A stretch of DNA of 64,000 bases, taken from assembly GCA_036245805.1 (NCBI GenBank), contig BTRK01000001.1:37770995-37834994 (forward strand), given 5' to 3'. Positions 34,287 to 64,000 of this stretch are shown here, piece by piece (within the stretch, counting starts at the first letter, position 1; every line of letters begins with the position of its first letter). This DNA comes from Pristionchus mayeri. Lineage: Eukaryota; Nematoda; Chromadorea; Rhabditida; Neodiplogasteridae. The position numbers and the translations under genes are program-made. A model generated the notes under the pieces. The model was not told the origin of the DNA, did not search any database, and saw only the letters and a list, made by a program, of their open reading frames with translations.

Positions 34287-35090
34287 TTGGGTTGTCCCAT
34301 AATTCGTGTCGTTTTTCTTCCACATTTAATTTCTCGTAAACAATCAAACGCCTTCATTACCTCATGATGTATTTAATAGAAGACTCATGTTACGTAATTT
34401 ATCGCACACTGATCTCCAGCTTACATTGCCTAATGATGATACAATAAGTGAAAATATGGAATTTCCAACCTTTTTTTCAAAAAATTATAGTTATTTTACG
34501 AGTAATGTTTAAAATCCCTAGCACTAACGATGGAAGGGTAATGCATGGCACTTCCCATTAATGCTTCTAAATCATAGTTTTCTGAAGCTATTGCTGAAAT
34601 ATTTCACAATATGTCATCGGAGGGGAGTTTCAAAAGGGTCGATTTCATGATTTTAGTATTCCCAATGCTCCAACTTAGCTTATTTGGCTATGATAATTCA
34701 AATACAATTATTTGTGAACGATTCCATACTATTCCGGAAAGAAAATCCGCAGAATTTTTCAAACCACGTTGAAAATTGTAGGTTTTGTAGTGACCTCGCA
34801 AAGCATTTTGGGAGACAGGGATTGCCCCTAGAGAGTAACTATTCATTGCACACTTATTTTTATCTGTGAATTAGAGTGGATTTTTTTCAATTTTAAGATC
34901 ATAGAAAAGTTAGCAAAAATTTCGCAATTGTCTAATTCCCCTCCACGGCAATATCTTTACTCACTGATGCACCTAAAATGTAGAGTGCTGGCCTCTGTAT
35001 CTAATGAATAATACAATAACTCAAATACTTTATTTGTTCCAGCGAAATATTATTTTAAAAAATGGCGACACGAATTATGGGACAACCCAA
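34287..35090. mobile_element. Non-autonomous mariner-like element
   Basis: Inverted ends of about 25 bp start TTGGGTTGTCCCATAATTCG. TA dinucleotides flank both sides (34285-34286 and 35091-35092), the target of Tc1/mariner elements. The length is 804 bp and no transposase frame is present. It sits inside repeat copy B. Confidence 0.85.
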
Positions 35091-35351
35091 TAAAACATCA
35101 AAATCTTCAAAGTTTGATCATGCATTTCCAACAGTTTCCAAATTGCAACGAAGTTGCAACGAAGACTAGCTGAGTCGCATTTCGTTAACGTTTAGAATTT
35201 AGAGTTCTTCCATAATTTATTTCAATTGATTTTCAGCGCTCGCACACTTCGCATCGCTCTCACCTCTTAACATTCATTGAAATATTGAAACATTGAAAAT
35301 ATTGAAACATTGAAATAAACGATTTTGATGAATATTTCCAAAGGATAATTA

Positions 35352-36609
35352 TCAGGTTGTAACATAAGTTTTGTCGCGTCCTATGTCTTATGCATTCTAA
35401 CCTCCGAAATTCTTCGAATTAATTTAATCTTAATTTCGTTATTCATAATCAGTGAGGGCCTTCGTACCCTTTCTTACGCGCTTTACTTCAATCCTGTCAA
35501 GATAGTTAGAGAGGCACAGTAGTCAGACAAGGTTGTAGTGAGAACAGGATTACAAATCATTTTCGTGCACCAGGACTTCTTGAAGAGGAATTATGTCGAT
35601 TTAGTGTGATGTCAGTAAAGCACTATATATGGGTATAATTTTGAACCACTCAAGGATAATGACAAACGAAAATCTTTCTAGAAAGTTAGACGAGTTTGTT
35701 TTAATGTGGATGGTAGGTGACGATCGGAAAACTTTTGCTAGCCGAATTGTCTTCTCAATATATGTGGAGATCCAAATAGTTGTGGAATATAATTCACCCA
35801 AGGTGGTCAGTATACATTTACCGTTTGGGGTCTATCGGGTTCTGTTGAGATAAGTAGCTCCATATATAACGATGGTGTGCAAATAAAACTACTGAAATTT
35901 GCAGTTTGTTGAAATTTCTACCTCACATACATGTTCAATATCTGATTTCTTGTGATCATCCGAACCAACAACCATTCCCTTAACATCATCTATTAAGGAT
36001 TATTTTTGAAATCGATAGCTTTTGAATTACAAAATTGAATTCGAAACACATAAACTTGAATTTTTGGCAAAATTTTGCCCAAAATGAATTTACGAAAATT
36101 TCAAATTTCCCGCATGTAGAGCACTATTTGCCTCGCGTGTTTAATGATAAATTAGACCCCCATGAGTTTTAATAAGAACGCACTTACGTTAGTCACTGTT
36201 GTTGTAATTTTGGATTCAGGAGAGTTGGTCAAATTGGCTACGAATCAGCGGCTAACCTTAGATTCAGTGAACTATATCTCTGGTTCCGCTCAAAATAGCA
36301 CCATATCTGACATATATTTTGAAAGAGCATTCACGGGGCATATCACCATGCTGAAGGAGTTTGGTTCATTATTCGTCTCTTCGAACTAGCACCCGGTCAA
36401 ACAAATAAATAAAATTTGCATGATATTCAAATAAGTTCATATTGATATTATTCGCATATCCGGCATGGACAGTTCAGCTATACCCTATAGTTAAAATGCA
36501 TACCCCCAAACATATACTAGGAGGTCAGGCAACGGGAATGTTTGAGAAGTATCATTCATGGAAATATTGTGAACCTCCGAAATGCGACAAAACTTATGTT
36601 ACAACCTAA
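35352..36609. mobile_element. Mariner-like element, second family, no intact transposase
   Basis: Ends are T(C/T)AGGTTGTAACATAAGTTT and its complement, about 26 bp, flanked by TA on both sides (35350-35351 and 36610-36611). The length, 1258 bp, is that of a complete mariner, but I find no mariner catalytic motif or long frame. It is therefore decayed or never coded. It sits inside the same repeat copy B. Confidence 0.8.
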
Positions 36610-36700
36610 TATTTCGAAGGAGATTTAGCAACGAAGATTTACTTTCGATGGATTTTGAAGATCATTTTTGCCCGACTGTTGAAACATTGAAATAAACGAT

Positions 36701-37414
36701 TTTGTTTGTGAATTGTCGAGTGTTCACTGCATGGGATGAATGAAGACAATTGTTCCACGAAGAAGGAAATTTTGATTGTGCACACCCTCTTGTTCAATCT
36801 GCGTTGTGGCACGGTAACTTAGGACAGCATCATAATTACATACAGTTCATGTCACGGTGAAGAGTCGGGTCTTGGATCATGTATTCTCTCATTCATTTTC
36901 TTATTCGAGGGGGTGGTCCAAATTCTGATCTGAAAGTGTGTTCGGAAGCAAAGTCTTTCGCTTTCGCTAAGTCTTTGAACCGTAGAGGGCAAGAGAGAGA
37001 TGTAATGATTTCAACAGACCGTGGCGTCTACTCTCTAATTGCAAGCACTTGTGTTCTGAATGAAGAAACGGTTTCGTTTCTCTTCAAGGGCTACAAGAGA
37101 ATTGGGGGGATGCGTCGGTGGGGGAACAAGATCATACATCGTGTGGTAGTATCGTCGTGTCTGTGATGGTGTGTTTAGTGTGAGCTTTTTCATGGCTGTG
37201 GAGAGGGAGGGAATACAACAGTCGATCATGGTCTATATCTCGATGAATCGTGCCGAGTCAGGAGCGAGGACGATGGGAGGGAGAGGGAACGGGGGACAGG
37301 AAACTAGGGAGATGCTGTCGATCGGAAGTCGGAGAGACACTCCTGACCTGAAGAGGGATACTGTAGCTGGATGGTACTGTGGGGTTACGGTAGGCATGGG
37401 GTAGGTACTCACGT
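36701..37414. other. Region before the micro-membrane gene, nothing assignable
   Basis: A 95-codon frame (36879-37166, plus) is open, but its protein resembles nothing I know and lacks splice or start context. The stretch probably includes the 3' UTR of the minus-strand gene ending at 37415. Confidence 0.4.
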
Positions 37415-37822
37415 CTACTGAGTGGGCTCGGTTCCGTCGACGGGGGTGGTCGAGGCTGCAGAGGGTGCAGGAGTGGCATCCCTAGAATACGGTAGGCAAG
37501 GGTTGACAGTAAGGGGTTGACAGTGGTAGTCCCACTTAGTACTTCGGTGGGTGGGTAGTATTATAGGGTCGCGGTAGCCATGGAGTTCGGCACTCACCTC
37601 TCCGAGATGATCACGATCAAATCTTGGTCGCCAAATCCGCAAGGGCATGCGCGGGGCAGGTTGAGGGAAGGAGTAGGCTGCCTAGAGGTGGCGTACGAGT
37701 AGAGGAGGTAGGCGAGCACGCCTCCTGATGAGGATGCGGATTACGGTAGGCACGGGGATACTGTAGTTACCGGTGGCGGCGAGTGCGAGCGAAGCGGCGA
37801 CAACTCGAGTGGATGCCACCAT
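37415..37822 (-). CDS. Micro-membrane protein, paralogue of 8914-9145
   Basis: Three exons (37771-37822, 37598-37724, 37415-37481) with GTAACT, GTGAGT and CAG/CTAG signals give 81 residues in consistent phase. The N-terminus MVASTRVVAASLALAA runs into GGVLAYLLYSYATS, one hydrophobic segment that is a signal anchor or membrane helix. A short region with CPCGFGDQ follows, and a Thr/Ser/Pro-rich tail ends TTPVDGTEPTQ. The first intron has the same position and phase as in 8914-9145, and the first 35 residues are clearly related. The last exon is absent from the other copy. Function is unknown. Confidence 0.65.
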
Positions 37823-38959
37823 TCCGGACGAGCGAACGGAGAACGAATGTGAGGATAGTGAGAGGAGAAGGGATGGAGGAGATGAAGATGCAAAGTAGGA
37901 TGGACGATCAATGACCATTGTTGCATTGCAGAATGCAGTGGAGTGGTGGAATTCTTTTTTTTCTCCGAAACGATGATCCAGAGGGAAAGAGATTGCACAT
38001 TGATTGAAGATTCGTGAGCAGCTGCTCCGCTAGTACGCTCCAGATGGGGGGATACTGTAGGCAGCGTGAGGTTACTGTAGGCATCCGAGATTGATAGGTG
38101 ACAGAATTGTACATTTCTCCTTACGCCCTACTCTTAGTTAATCCTTATAACATCACTGTGAACCATAGTACTCGAAAATAAGAAAAGATTTCCTAATTAC
38201 CATACACTTGGAGTCCGCCAAACAAAGTTATTACGATTTATCGATTTCCAATCATTATCAACAATGAAAGTGTGTGAAACAAAAGTGAATACACGATGTA
38301 GAGCACGGATGATGGACTTATTTTACTTATTTTCAGATGTTCGCGTTATTAGGCAAGGATAGGGGATGGCGTCCACTTATCTTGATCAATAGATGCACAT
38401 TCAAACTTTCATCTCACATCATGACAAAGTAGGGATCAAATGTGTGGATAGAACAGGTGATGGTCAGTTAGTATAGAGGGCATAACTCGAATTGAGCAAA
38501 TCTTACTTGAGAAAAGTAAATGATCAAGAGCAATGCACGGAAAAGAATGAATCACTTATTGGGCACTTATTGCGGGCCAGATAACTGGAAAAGCAGAGCT
38601 TCTAGAAGCGGGGAAAGAGCAGCAGCAGCGATCGATATTAAGAGAGGTCGTGTGAAAGAAGCTGGAGCATACGGTAGCATGGGTTGAGCAAAGTTGCAAA
38701 CCGATCGGACGAACGCAACTGGATCAGAAGCTAATACGAAATAATTCGCGCATAAATATGTACAAAAACGTTAGGAACATATTGAAGCATCATAAATAGA
38801 AAAAAACCGTAGCATACTCTAGCATCGTATTCAAGAGGGGAAGTCGATCAATAAAGGTCGCCCGTTACGGTATTGTAACTAAGAGGCGCAAACAAACATC
38901 GATCAAGAACGAGGGTCCTATCGGAAAGAAGCTGGTGGCTGGATACGGTATCTGCTTCT
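37823..38959. other. Between the micro-membrane gene and the MIG-15 stop
   Basis: The first 100 bp are similar to the sequence upstream of the paralogue at 9145, so they were probably duplicated with the gene. The rest should hold the MIG-15 3' UTR and contains several TACNGTA heptamers. No gene is seen. Confidence 0.5.
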
Positions 38960-51778
<12,819 letters not shown>

Positions 51779-54700
51779 GGCTCTGGCCGCTTCCTGCCCG
51801 ACGTCTCGTCGATCGATCGATAGATCGGGGTAGGTCACGCACGCTCACCGGCGGTAGATCACCCTGCAAGATAGTAATCAATCGATAATCAGATCAAGTT
51901 TCTCGCGCCAAGATGCGAACAAAGGCGCGAATCGAACGCGATCGGCCGGCTCTTGACCTCTATGAATAATGATGCGGAAAGAAAGTAATCTGGATTGGGG
52001 AATATAGAGTAAAGTGTGTGAACTCAAGATGGAATCGGGAGGGGGAGGGGGGGGGGTCGAAGTGGTGGGGAAGGAGGGAAGCGGAGGCAGGGGGATTGAA
52101 ATGTCTCTGGGGGAGAGCGCTACCCCTCTCTCTCTCACTCTCCTCTCCTCTCACTCGTTTCGCTGGCTAGAACAAGTGGTGAGAAGGAGAGTAGAGAGGA
52201 GGAGGAGGAGAAGACGGGGTGGAGGGGAGACGGGGGAAGGAGCGGGGGAGAAGATGGCCAGTCAATAGAAAAGCTAAGACCAGCTAGGGGGAAATGACCG
52301 ACCCCCATGCCCTTTCTCCAGCGTCGGCCAATCTCAAATATCCCTCATATACTCAACTTTTCCTTCCTCTCAACTCTCCCTCGAAAGTATAGAGTCGGTC
52401 TAGCAGTAAGATCTCCCTCTCGGCCAAGGAGAGCATGAATAAAACATAAGTTGGGGGAAAATTAAACATCACGAGAAAATGTGTGGTGGGGAGTTGGTCG
52501 AGCGCTCTCATCAAAAGCCAGCCCGAGAGATGATGTTTCGCAACGGAAAGATGTGCTTTAAATTCTCATCAGACTGAAGGAGGGGATGGGGAGGGGGGGG
52601 GCGAGGTGGAAAAGAGAGAAGGGAGCGAGATGCAGCAGCGGAATTCACGTTGACTCATAAATACATTAGCAGCAGCTCCCGCGTATGGGGCTCACAATGG
52701 ATGCACTTTGGGCGTACTTTTAGGCGTACTTTTTTGCTGGAAGTTACGGTATCATTACTATGGGCCATCTCATCATCAGAGAAGATGCTCGCGGAGTGAA
52801 TCATTTGGACAAAGTTCAGGGAAACGAAGGAGCCTTCCACTATGCGGGAAGCTCAAAGAGAAGGGGGAATTGCCCTAAGCGCCGGCAAAAGAAGAACGAT
52901 TTGAATAAAAAATGAGACTGAGAAGCGCGACGAAACGGTATGATGGAAGGGAGCGCGAGCAAACCTGTACAAGGGACGCGCGAGAGAGTGTGTGTACCAC
53001 CCATAACATTTCACGATCGTGAGAAAATACGCGGGGCTATTGGATGAGAAGGCGAAGTGGAACTTTCAATAGCGTGATGATGATCAACGATCGATCGGCG
53101 CACTTTTTTCACTTATTGCGAACACTAGATCGGATCATTTGATAAGAGGCCAGTCTAAAGTCAAAACCCATAGCTAATCGCGCTCCTAAGCATTGAGGAA
53201 AATCGCTTGAAGGTAGAAAGTGGTCAAAAGCTGTTAGGGAGGTACGAGATGTCATTGTCATCAGGGCTACTAGCGAGGTGATTGGACAAACGAGCGGCCG
53301 TCAGGCGATTTTTCACGGGTTGATAGCGCCGATAATGAGTGTTGGCGACTCGGGAACAGGAAGACATCAGCGGAAACTGAGAGGGGTGCCCACAGGGTGA
53401 AACATCGATCGATTGTGAGGAGGATCGCCCGTCGAGGTCCCTCGGGCGATAAAAAGGCTGCTAATCGCTTAGGAACACAGAGCGCACCGCTCGCTCCGAT
53501 TCACCGCGCATTCATCGAATCGGAACGGTGCGCAGGAAAATATGCAATAAAACGAGTGGAAACGGAGTATAATCGGCGAGAATCGGAGGGCTAATATGTG
53601 AGAAACCAGAGAAATCGGGCAAGAACACGGTGTAATCAAGGCGAAAGCATGATAAGTGCAGGCTCCGGGCTGACCGGCGATGAGTAAGGAGAGAAGGGGG
53701 ACAGATTGGGGAGGAAATAGGAAGTATATCAGACACTGAAGGGGGTCGGAAAGAGCGAGGTCGACACACGGGTGGATAGAGACGCAGAGACAACTGGCCA
53801 CTTCCTGGCCCCTCTGACCACTCTCGCCCCCCATCCCTCCTCCCATAGCAGAAGGGTTGAGTGGACACCCTGAAGGTTGAAAGGGGCGAGAGATAGTGGG
53901 TGGATCGAGAGAGGGGATGAAGAGGCGGCACGCGGAGGATACACACGATAAGAGGAGATACTGCAAACGTGTTGAGATCTGGACGATCGATAAATGACTA
54001 ATTACTGGTAGTTTAGCGCTTGTTTGCTCAGCTACCTAGTACGGAAGTAAGAAGAGAGGTCTACTAGTTACTCCGCCCGCGCCGAGAGATCGAACACGGC
54101 CATTCATTGTGGGGAATTCCTCACCTCGCTTTTGTTCGCATGCCCACTGCTGCAAAAGCGCGCACATTTCCCAAAATTGTGCGCGCTTTTTCGCGGGACA
54201 TTTGAATAATGGGCGGAGCGATACCATCATATTGCGTCACGATGATTTTTGTTAGTTTAAACCGATGATTTACATTTATCATAAATCTGTGTAATGTTAT
54301 TAAATGTAAATTGCGCAATTTTTCAACAAGCGCCTCCATAAATGCTCACGAAAAAGTCATACGAAACGCGGTCACGCGTCGCCGTTGACTACAAACTACA
54401 AGAAATTCCCTGAATCAATGTGTCTCGTACGGAAAAGAGAGCCGTATGTTTTTCCCGGAAAAGTGCCCTGAAAGGGAGCGAGTGGAAGACCGTGATCGAA
54501 CAGTGTGTGGTGAATGACAAATCTGCAGAGCAGATGTCTATTCTCCCGCTCTCTTCTCTCTATCCTCAGGGACTCGTAATTCCTGGTCGTTCTCCCTCAC
54601 ACTGCGCACAGAGTCAAGTTAGGACAACAGATGGGTGGAATCAGAGCAACATTAGACAACAGAAAAACGAGGTCAACAACTTGTTTCAACAGGGTCAGTT

Positions 54701-55137
54701 GCAGCTACCGTAACACCGTGTGACCTTTGCGACCGGAGCCAATTAGCGGATAACTTTCGGCGATTTTTCAAATTTTAAGTCTTAAGTTACGGTATAACGA
54801 TTACTTGTTAATTCGCCTTTTTTATTTTTGTTATTGTATTGTATAATTTCTTATTGTATTGTGGCTCGCATTGCTTACATTTTCGACAATTTGATCCATT
54901 CCATTAAAATGCCATTAAAACATTAAACAGTGTATACCACGCAAGGGAAAACTCTGCGAAGAGGAATAAAAGGGATAGCAACGTCCACTTCGATTTCATG
55001 TGAGTGACGGAAATTTAGATAGGTAATTCATTCAAATGTTATCATTCAGAACCATTACAATAAAACAATCAACAATCAACTGTGGAGAAATCATTATTAC
55101 ACTAGTCAGACAGACACAATCTATGAAGTTAGCTCCT
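51779..55137. promoter_or_regulatory. 3.4-kb non-coding region upstream of mig-15
   Basis: No exon is recognised on either strand. It is GC-richer than other intergenic DNA and rich in G/A tracts, which leaves several minus-strand frames open by chance. It includes a hairpin at 54154-54190 and dense ATCGAT and GATCGAT sites. It probably holds the mig-15 promoter and 5' UTR. Confidence 0.45.
54154..54190. repeat. Perfect 12-bp stem hairpin
   Basis: AAAAGCGCGCAC and GTGCGCGCTTTT are separated by 13 bases. The GC-rich stem is unusual against the local composition. Its role is unknown. Confidence 0.7.
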
Positions 55138-56139
55138 CTACTCGCTTGTCTCGGTGAACCTCCGTATGTGGTAGTCCGTCCAGTCGTATTTGCAGCGGTA
55201 AGGCATGAACCTGCATTTGATCGTCTTATTAGCATGTACATTATGTGAGTTCTCACATTATAATGGAAGGCTCAAGATGTATGGTCTGTGAAGCTCGCTC
55301 TGATCATTCATTGGTCCGGTGTTTCAAACAAGATACAACATAGGATATAATATCGGCCTACATCAAACTTGTTGTACCTGTCGGGCACTCCTTTATTCCT
55401 AAGCGATGCCATCTCCTTCCACTTCTCGTAGTCCATCGCCTGGTCCCGAATCGACATCAACGTCGAAATCGGTATCGTGAACAGCACGGCCCCACTGAAA
55501 AATATAGTGTGACCCTATAAAATAGCACTCCTGCTATAATAAAAATTGTATTTTTTTCTGTCTCCTTCCTTTCTCTTACTTAGTTTATTTAGTTTATAAT
55601 TTTCTTCAATTCATGAAATCTACTGATCTTGGGATCTTGAATCCCGGTAGCTTTTGCTTGAACTCGGTTAACTGGACTCCTCATCGCAGGTGTTCTTATA
55701 CAGAGCAGACATGGAATGACTGGCATCTCAGAGCCTATGCATAATTGGGTATTCCTTCCCGCACTCACAAGGCGCGTCTTTTACTGCCGGTCAGTCCGTA
55801 CACCAGCATGTGCGTGAGCATGCCGCTGGCTGCCATCGAAATGAAGTGCTGCGTGGTGCCCGGCGCCGGCTCCTTCCCCGTTAAGGAAACGTAGAAAGAG
55901 TCCATCTGAAGTGCCAGTGAATTTATAGAATAGACAACAAGACTGTCGAAAATAAACGACACTAATTGATTAATTTTTAATCAGATAGTCGATTTGAATC
56001 AGGCGATAGCTATAAATCATAAATCATGTTATAATAGTGCACTTGATCTGGCAAAATAGAAAAAAACAATCTATCCACTTACCAGCCCCCGTTTCTTGAT
56101 CACGGGCGGATTATCTTCGTCTTCCACGTGACTCATCAT
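55138..56139 (-). CDS. Small two-pass membrane protein, unknown family
   Basis: Four exons (56083-56139, 55769-55905, about 55382-55498, about 55138-55211) give 127 residues. The ATG pair at 56139 follows an acceptor-like TTTTGTAG, which suggests trans-splicing. The N-terminus is acidic and then basic (MSHVEDEDNPPVIKKRG). Two hydrophobic stretches lie at residues about 40-57 (FISMAASGMLTHMLVYGL) and 65-80 (FGAVLFTIPISTLMSI). The C-terminus is polar with charged aromatic residues (DYEKWKEM, CKYDWTDYHIRRF). Short size, two helices and a charged tail resemble accessory subunits of mitochondrial or ER complexes, but I do not recognise it. It is head-to-tail with pkn-1, whose stop lies about 1.46 kb away. 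Confidence 0.75.
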
Positions 56140-57600
56140 TCAGCCTACAAAAGAGCGATCTTCCGTTAATTAAACGATATCACATTTCGAATACCAGCCT
56201 AGGGTTGGCAATACGAGGCGAGGTCACGAGCTCGTTATCCTCCCCCTACTCTTATTTCGCAATCCGAGAAGGGGGAGGCGTTACGAGCTCGTAACCTCCC
56301 CTCGTTTTGCCAACTCTATACCAGCCCTATCGTAATTTGTGAGCGCTCGGGGACTATTGAGAAAAATAAGTTCGCAATTGCCGGATATCTCACATCTCAC
56401 AAGCATATCAAGATATCTCACACCGACGGGACGGGTAGAATATTTCCACCTCATCCCAGAAATAATAATCAACTTGTTTATTTAGCAGTTAGCGATACGA
56501 CACAGTATGAATATAATTCGCGTAGTACTCTATTGGATTGCGTGGGAGTAGCACAAGAGGAGCAGAAAGAGTAGGATACTGAGACAATACAAAGTGCGAA
56601 CCATACATATCGTTCATTTTTGGCACAATTTCCACGATGGAAAGTGATGTGAGGGAGCATTCGGGCACGCTAGAGGGAGATGAAAGAAGGAGGAACAGAG
56701 GCATACTGTAGTTAGCATCGAATGTAAGCGCTACTCTTTTCAGGCAACGCTAATCACCGGACCGAACAATCGATGCTAACCACAGTAAAACCATATCAGA
56801 TTACATTCTCGGTAGTGGTAACATCATGGGAGAAGAGACTCAGGCGATAGGATTAGCATGGTAGAAGGTGAATTTACAATATACAGGTGTATCTACAAGA
56901 GAGATGTATGAGTGACTACCGAATGAAAAGAGAGTGAAAGGGTGGGCCTGATATCACACGAAGTCGTTGTTTGATCTACTTTAGAAAACAAGTAGAGAAT
57001 CAGAGGGCACCCAATCGATAGGGTAGATCAAGCGAGTACCGTATAAGAAATAATCATTACCTTGATCTACCCTTACAAACTATTGCGTATAATGTGGAGC
57101 AAATCTCAATATTACAATTCGTAATCAGAAGAACAACGGACCACTGGTATTTAGCAGATAATGTTAAACAATTAGCACTAATCAATCAATCAATAATCTT
57201 CTTGAGCTAACGGGAGTTATTGCAATCGGGTTCTTAGAGCACATTCTGATTTCAAAATATATGCACGAGAGGTTTGATGCAAGACGACAACGGATTAGAT
57301 GAGCAATGCGGTAAGAAGAGGAAGAGGGTTTGATATTCACAAGCTATGGTAATTAACTGTACTTATCGATCGCGAGGCTACGGTAATAAGTGAGAGAATA
57401 CAAAGGGCGGGCACGGAGGATTATTGCACGGTGGAGGTACAGAGAGATTTTCGAAGAAATAAGAGAGAAAAAAGAATGGAAAAAAGACTAACAAAACAAC
57501 TACGAATCGTCGACTAAGGGAGAGTGAATGCATGTGTGTGAGGGAATAAAGGATTACTGTAGTGTGCGAGGTGCGGGTGTGCGAGGTGAAAAACTACAAA
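56140..57600. other. Intergenic between the small membrane gene and pkn-1
   Basis: Apart from the MITE at 56200-56317 I see no gene. The stretch contains the 5' flank of the small membrane gene and the pkn-1 3' UTR, with several TACNGTA heptamers. Confidence 0.5.
56200..56317. mobile_element. MITE with 9-bp target duplication
   Basis: The 118-bp element has inverted ends around AGGGTTGGCAA and TTGCCAACTCT and two ACGAGCTCGT blocks inside. ATACCAGCC occurs directly on both sides (56191-56199 and 56318-56326). A 9-bp duplication points to a Mutator-type transposase. The same family occurs at 8231-8347. Confidence 0.88.

Positions 57601-64000
<6,400 letters not shown>

Larger units (their letters stand above)
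33370..36700. repeat. Two tandem copies of a repeat, one invaded by mariner-like elements
   Basis: Copy A (about 33370-34140) and copy B (about 34150-36700) share ordered landmarks: CAACTATTTTGGAACAAGTT, GCAAAATTGCTAATT, TTTGATCATGCATT, CACACTTCGCATCGCTC or a close variant, and GCAACGAAGATTTACTTTCG. Copy B is interrupted at 34287-35090 and 35352-36609, and its sequence resumes after each insertion. Neither copy has coding capacity. Confidence 0.75.

Noticed and set aside
53469..53966. 165-codon open frame on the minus strand, with 144- and 71-codon frames in other phases
   Set aside because: All three minus frames are open over the same stretch, which points to base composition rather than coding. 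The products are compositionally odd and resemble no family, and no splice or start context was found.

Overview
The window looks like nuclear DNA of a free-living nematode, most likely a diplogastrid such as Pristionchus rather than Caenorhabditis. The evidence is many short introns with TTTCAG/TTGCAG acceptors, orthologues of known worm genes (staufen, SEC-12, MIG-15, PKN-1), a decayed major sperm protein (MSP) locus, and a non-coding background full of a TACNGTA heptamer. The species call is an inference. I rebuilt exons by eye from frame, splice dinucleotides and protein similarity, so inner boundaries may be off by a few bases.

Layout. 1-1.8 kb: repeats, then a small cysteine-rich secreted protein gene (+). 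1.9-5.6 kb: an OGG1 8-oxoguanine DNA glycosylase (-) whose introns hold three different inverted-repeat elements. 6.5-15.6 kb: staufen (-) with five double-stranded-RNA-binding domains; one of its introns holds a tiny membrane-protein gene. 15.7-21.2 kb: an apparently intact Mutator-like DNA transposon with 103-bp terminal inverted repeats and a complete multi-exon transposase. It sits between the divergent starts of staufen and SEC12. 21.5-24.7 kb: SEC12/PREB (+). 26-28.7 kb: an F-box protein with an FBA (glycan-binding type) domain (+). 29.4-30.2 kb: a broken, partly duplicated MSP pseudogene (+).

30.2-36.9 kb is an AT-rich gene desert with a repeat duplicated in tandem, one copy of which was invaded by two mariner-like elements. 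37.4-37.8 kb: a paralogue of the tiny membrane-protein gene (-). 39.0-51.8 kb: MIG-15, a Ste20/MAP4K4-class kinase with a C-terminal CNH domain (-); a two-finger CCCH gene lies on the opposite strand inside one of its introns. 51.8-55.1 kb: non-coding upstream region. 55.1-56.1 kb: a small two-pass membrane protein of unknown function (-). 57.6-64 kb: PKN-1 Rho-effector kinase (-), whose N-terminal part runs off the window.

The host genes do not form one pathway: they cover DNA repair, mRNA localisation, ER export, glycoprotein quality control and Rho/Ste20 signalling. The most unusual content is mobile: the complete Mutator-like transposon, several inverted-repeat families with visible target duplications, and the duplicated micro-membrane-protein gene.
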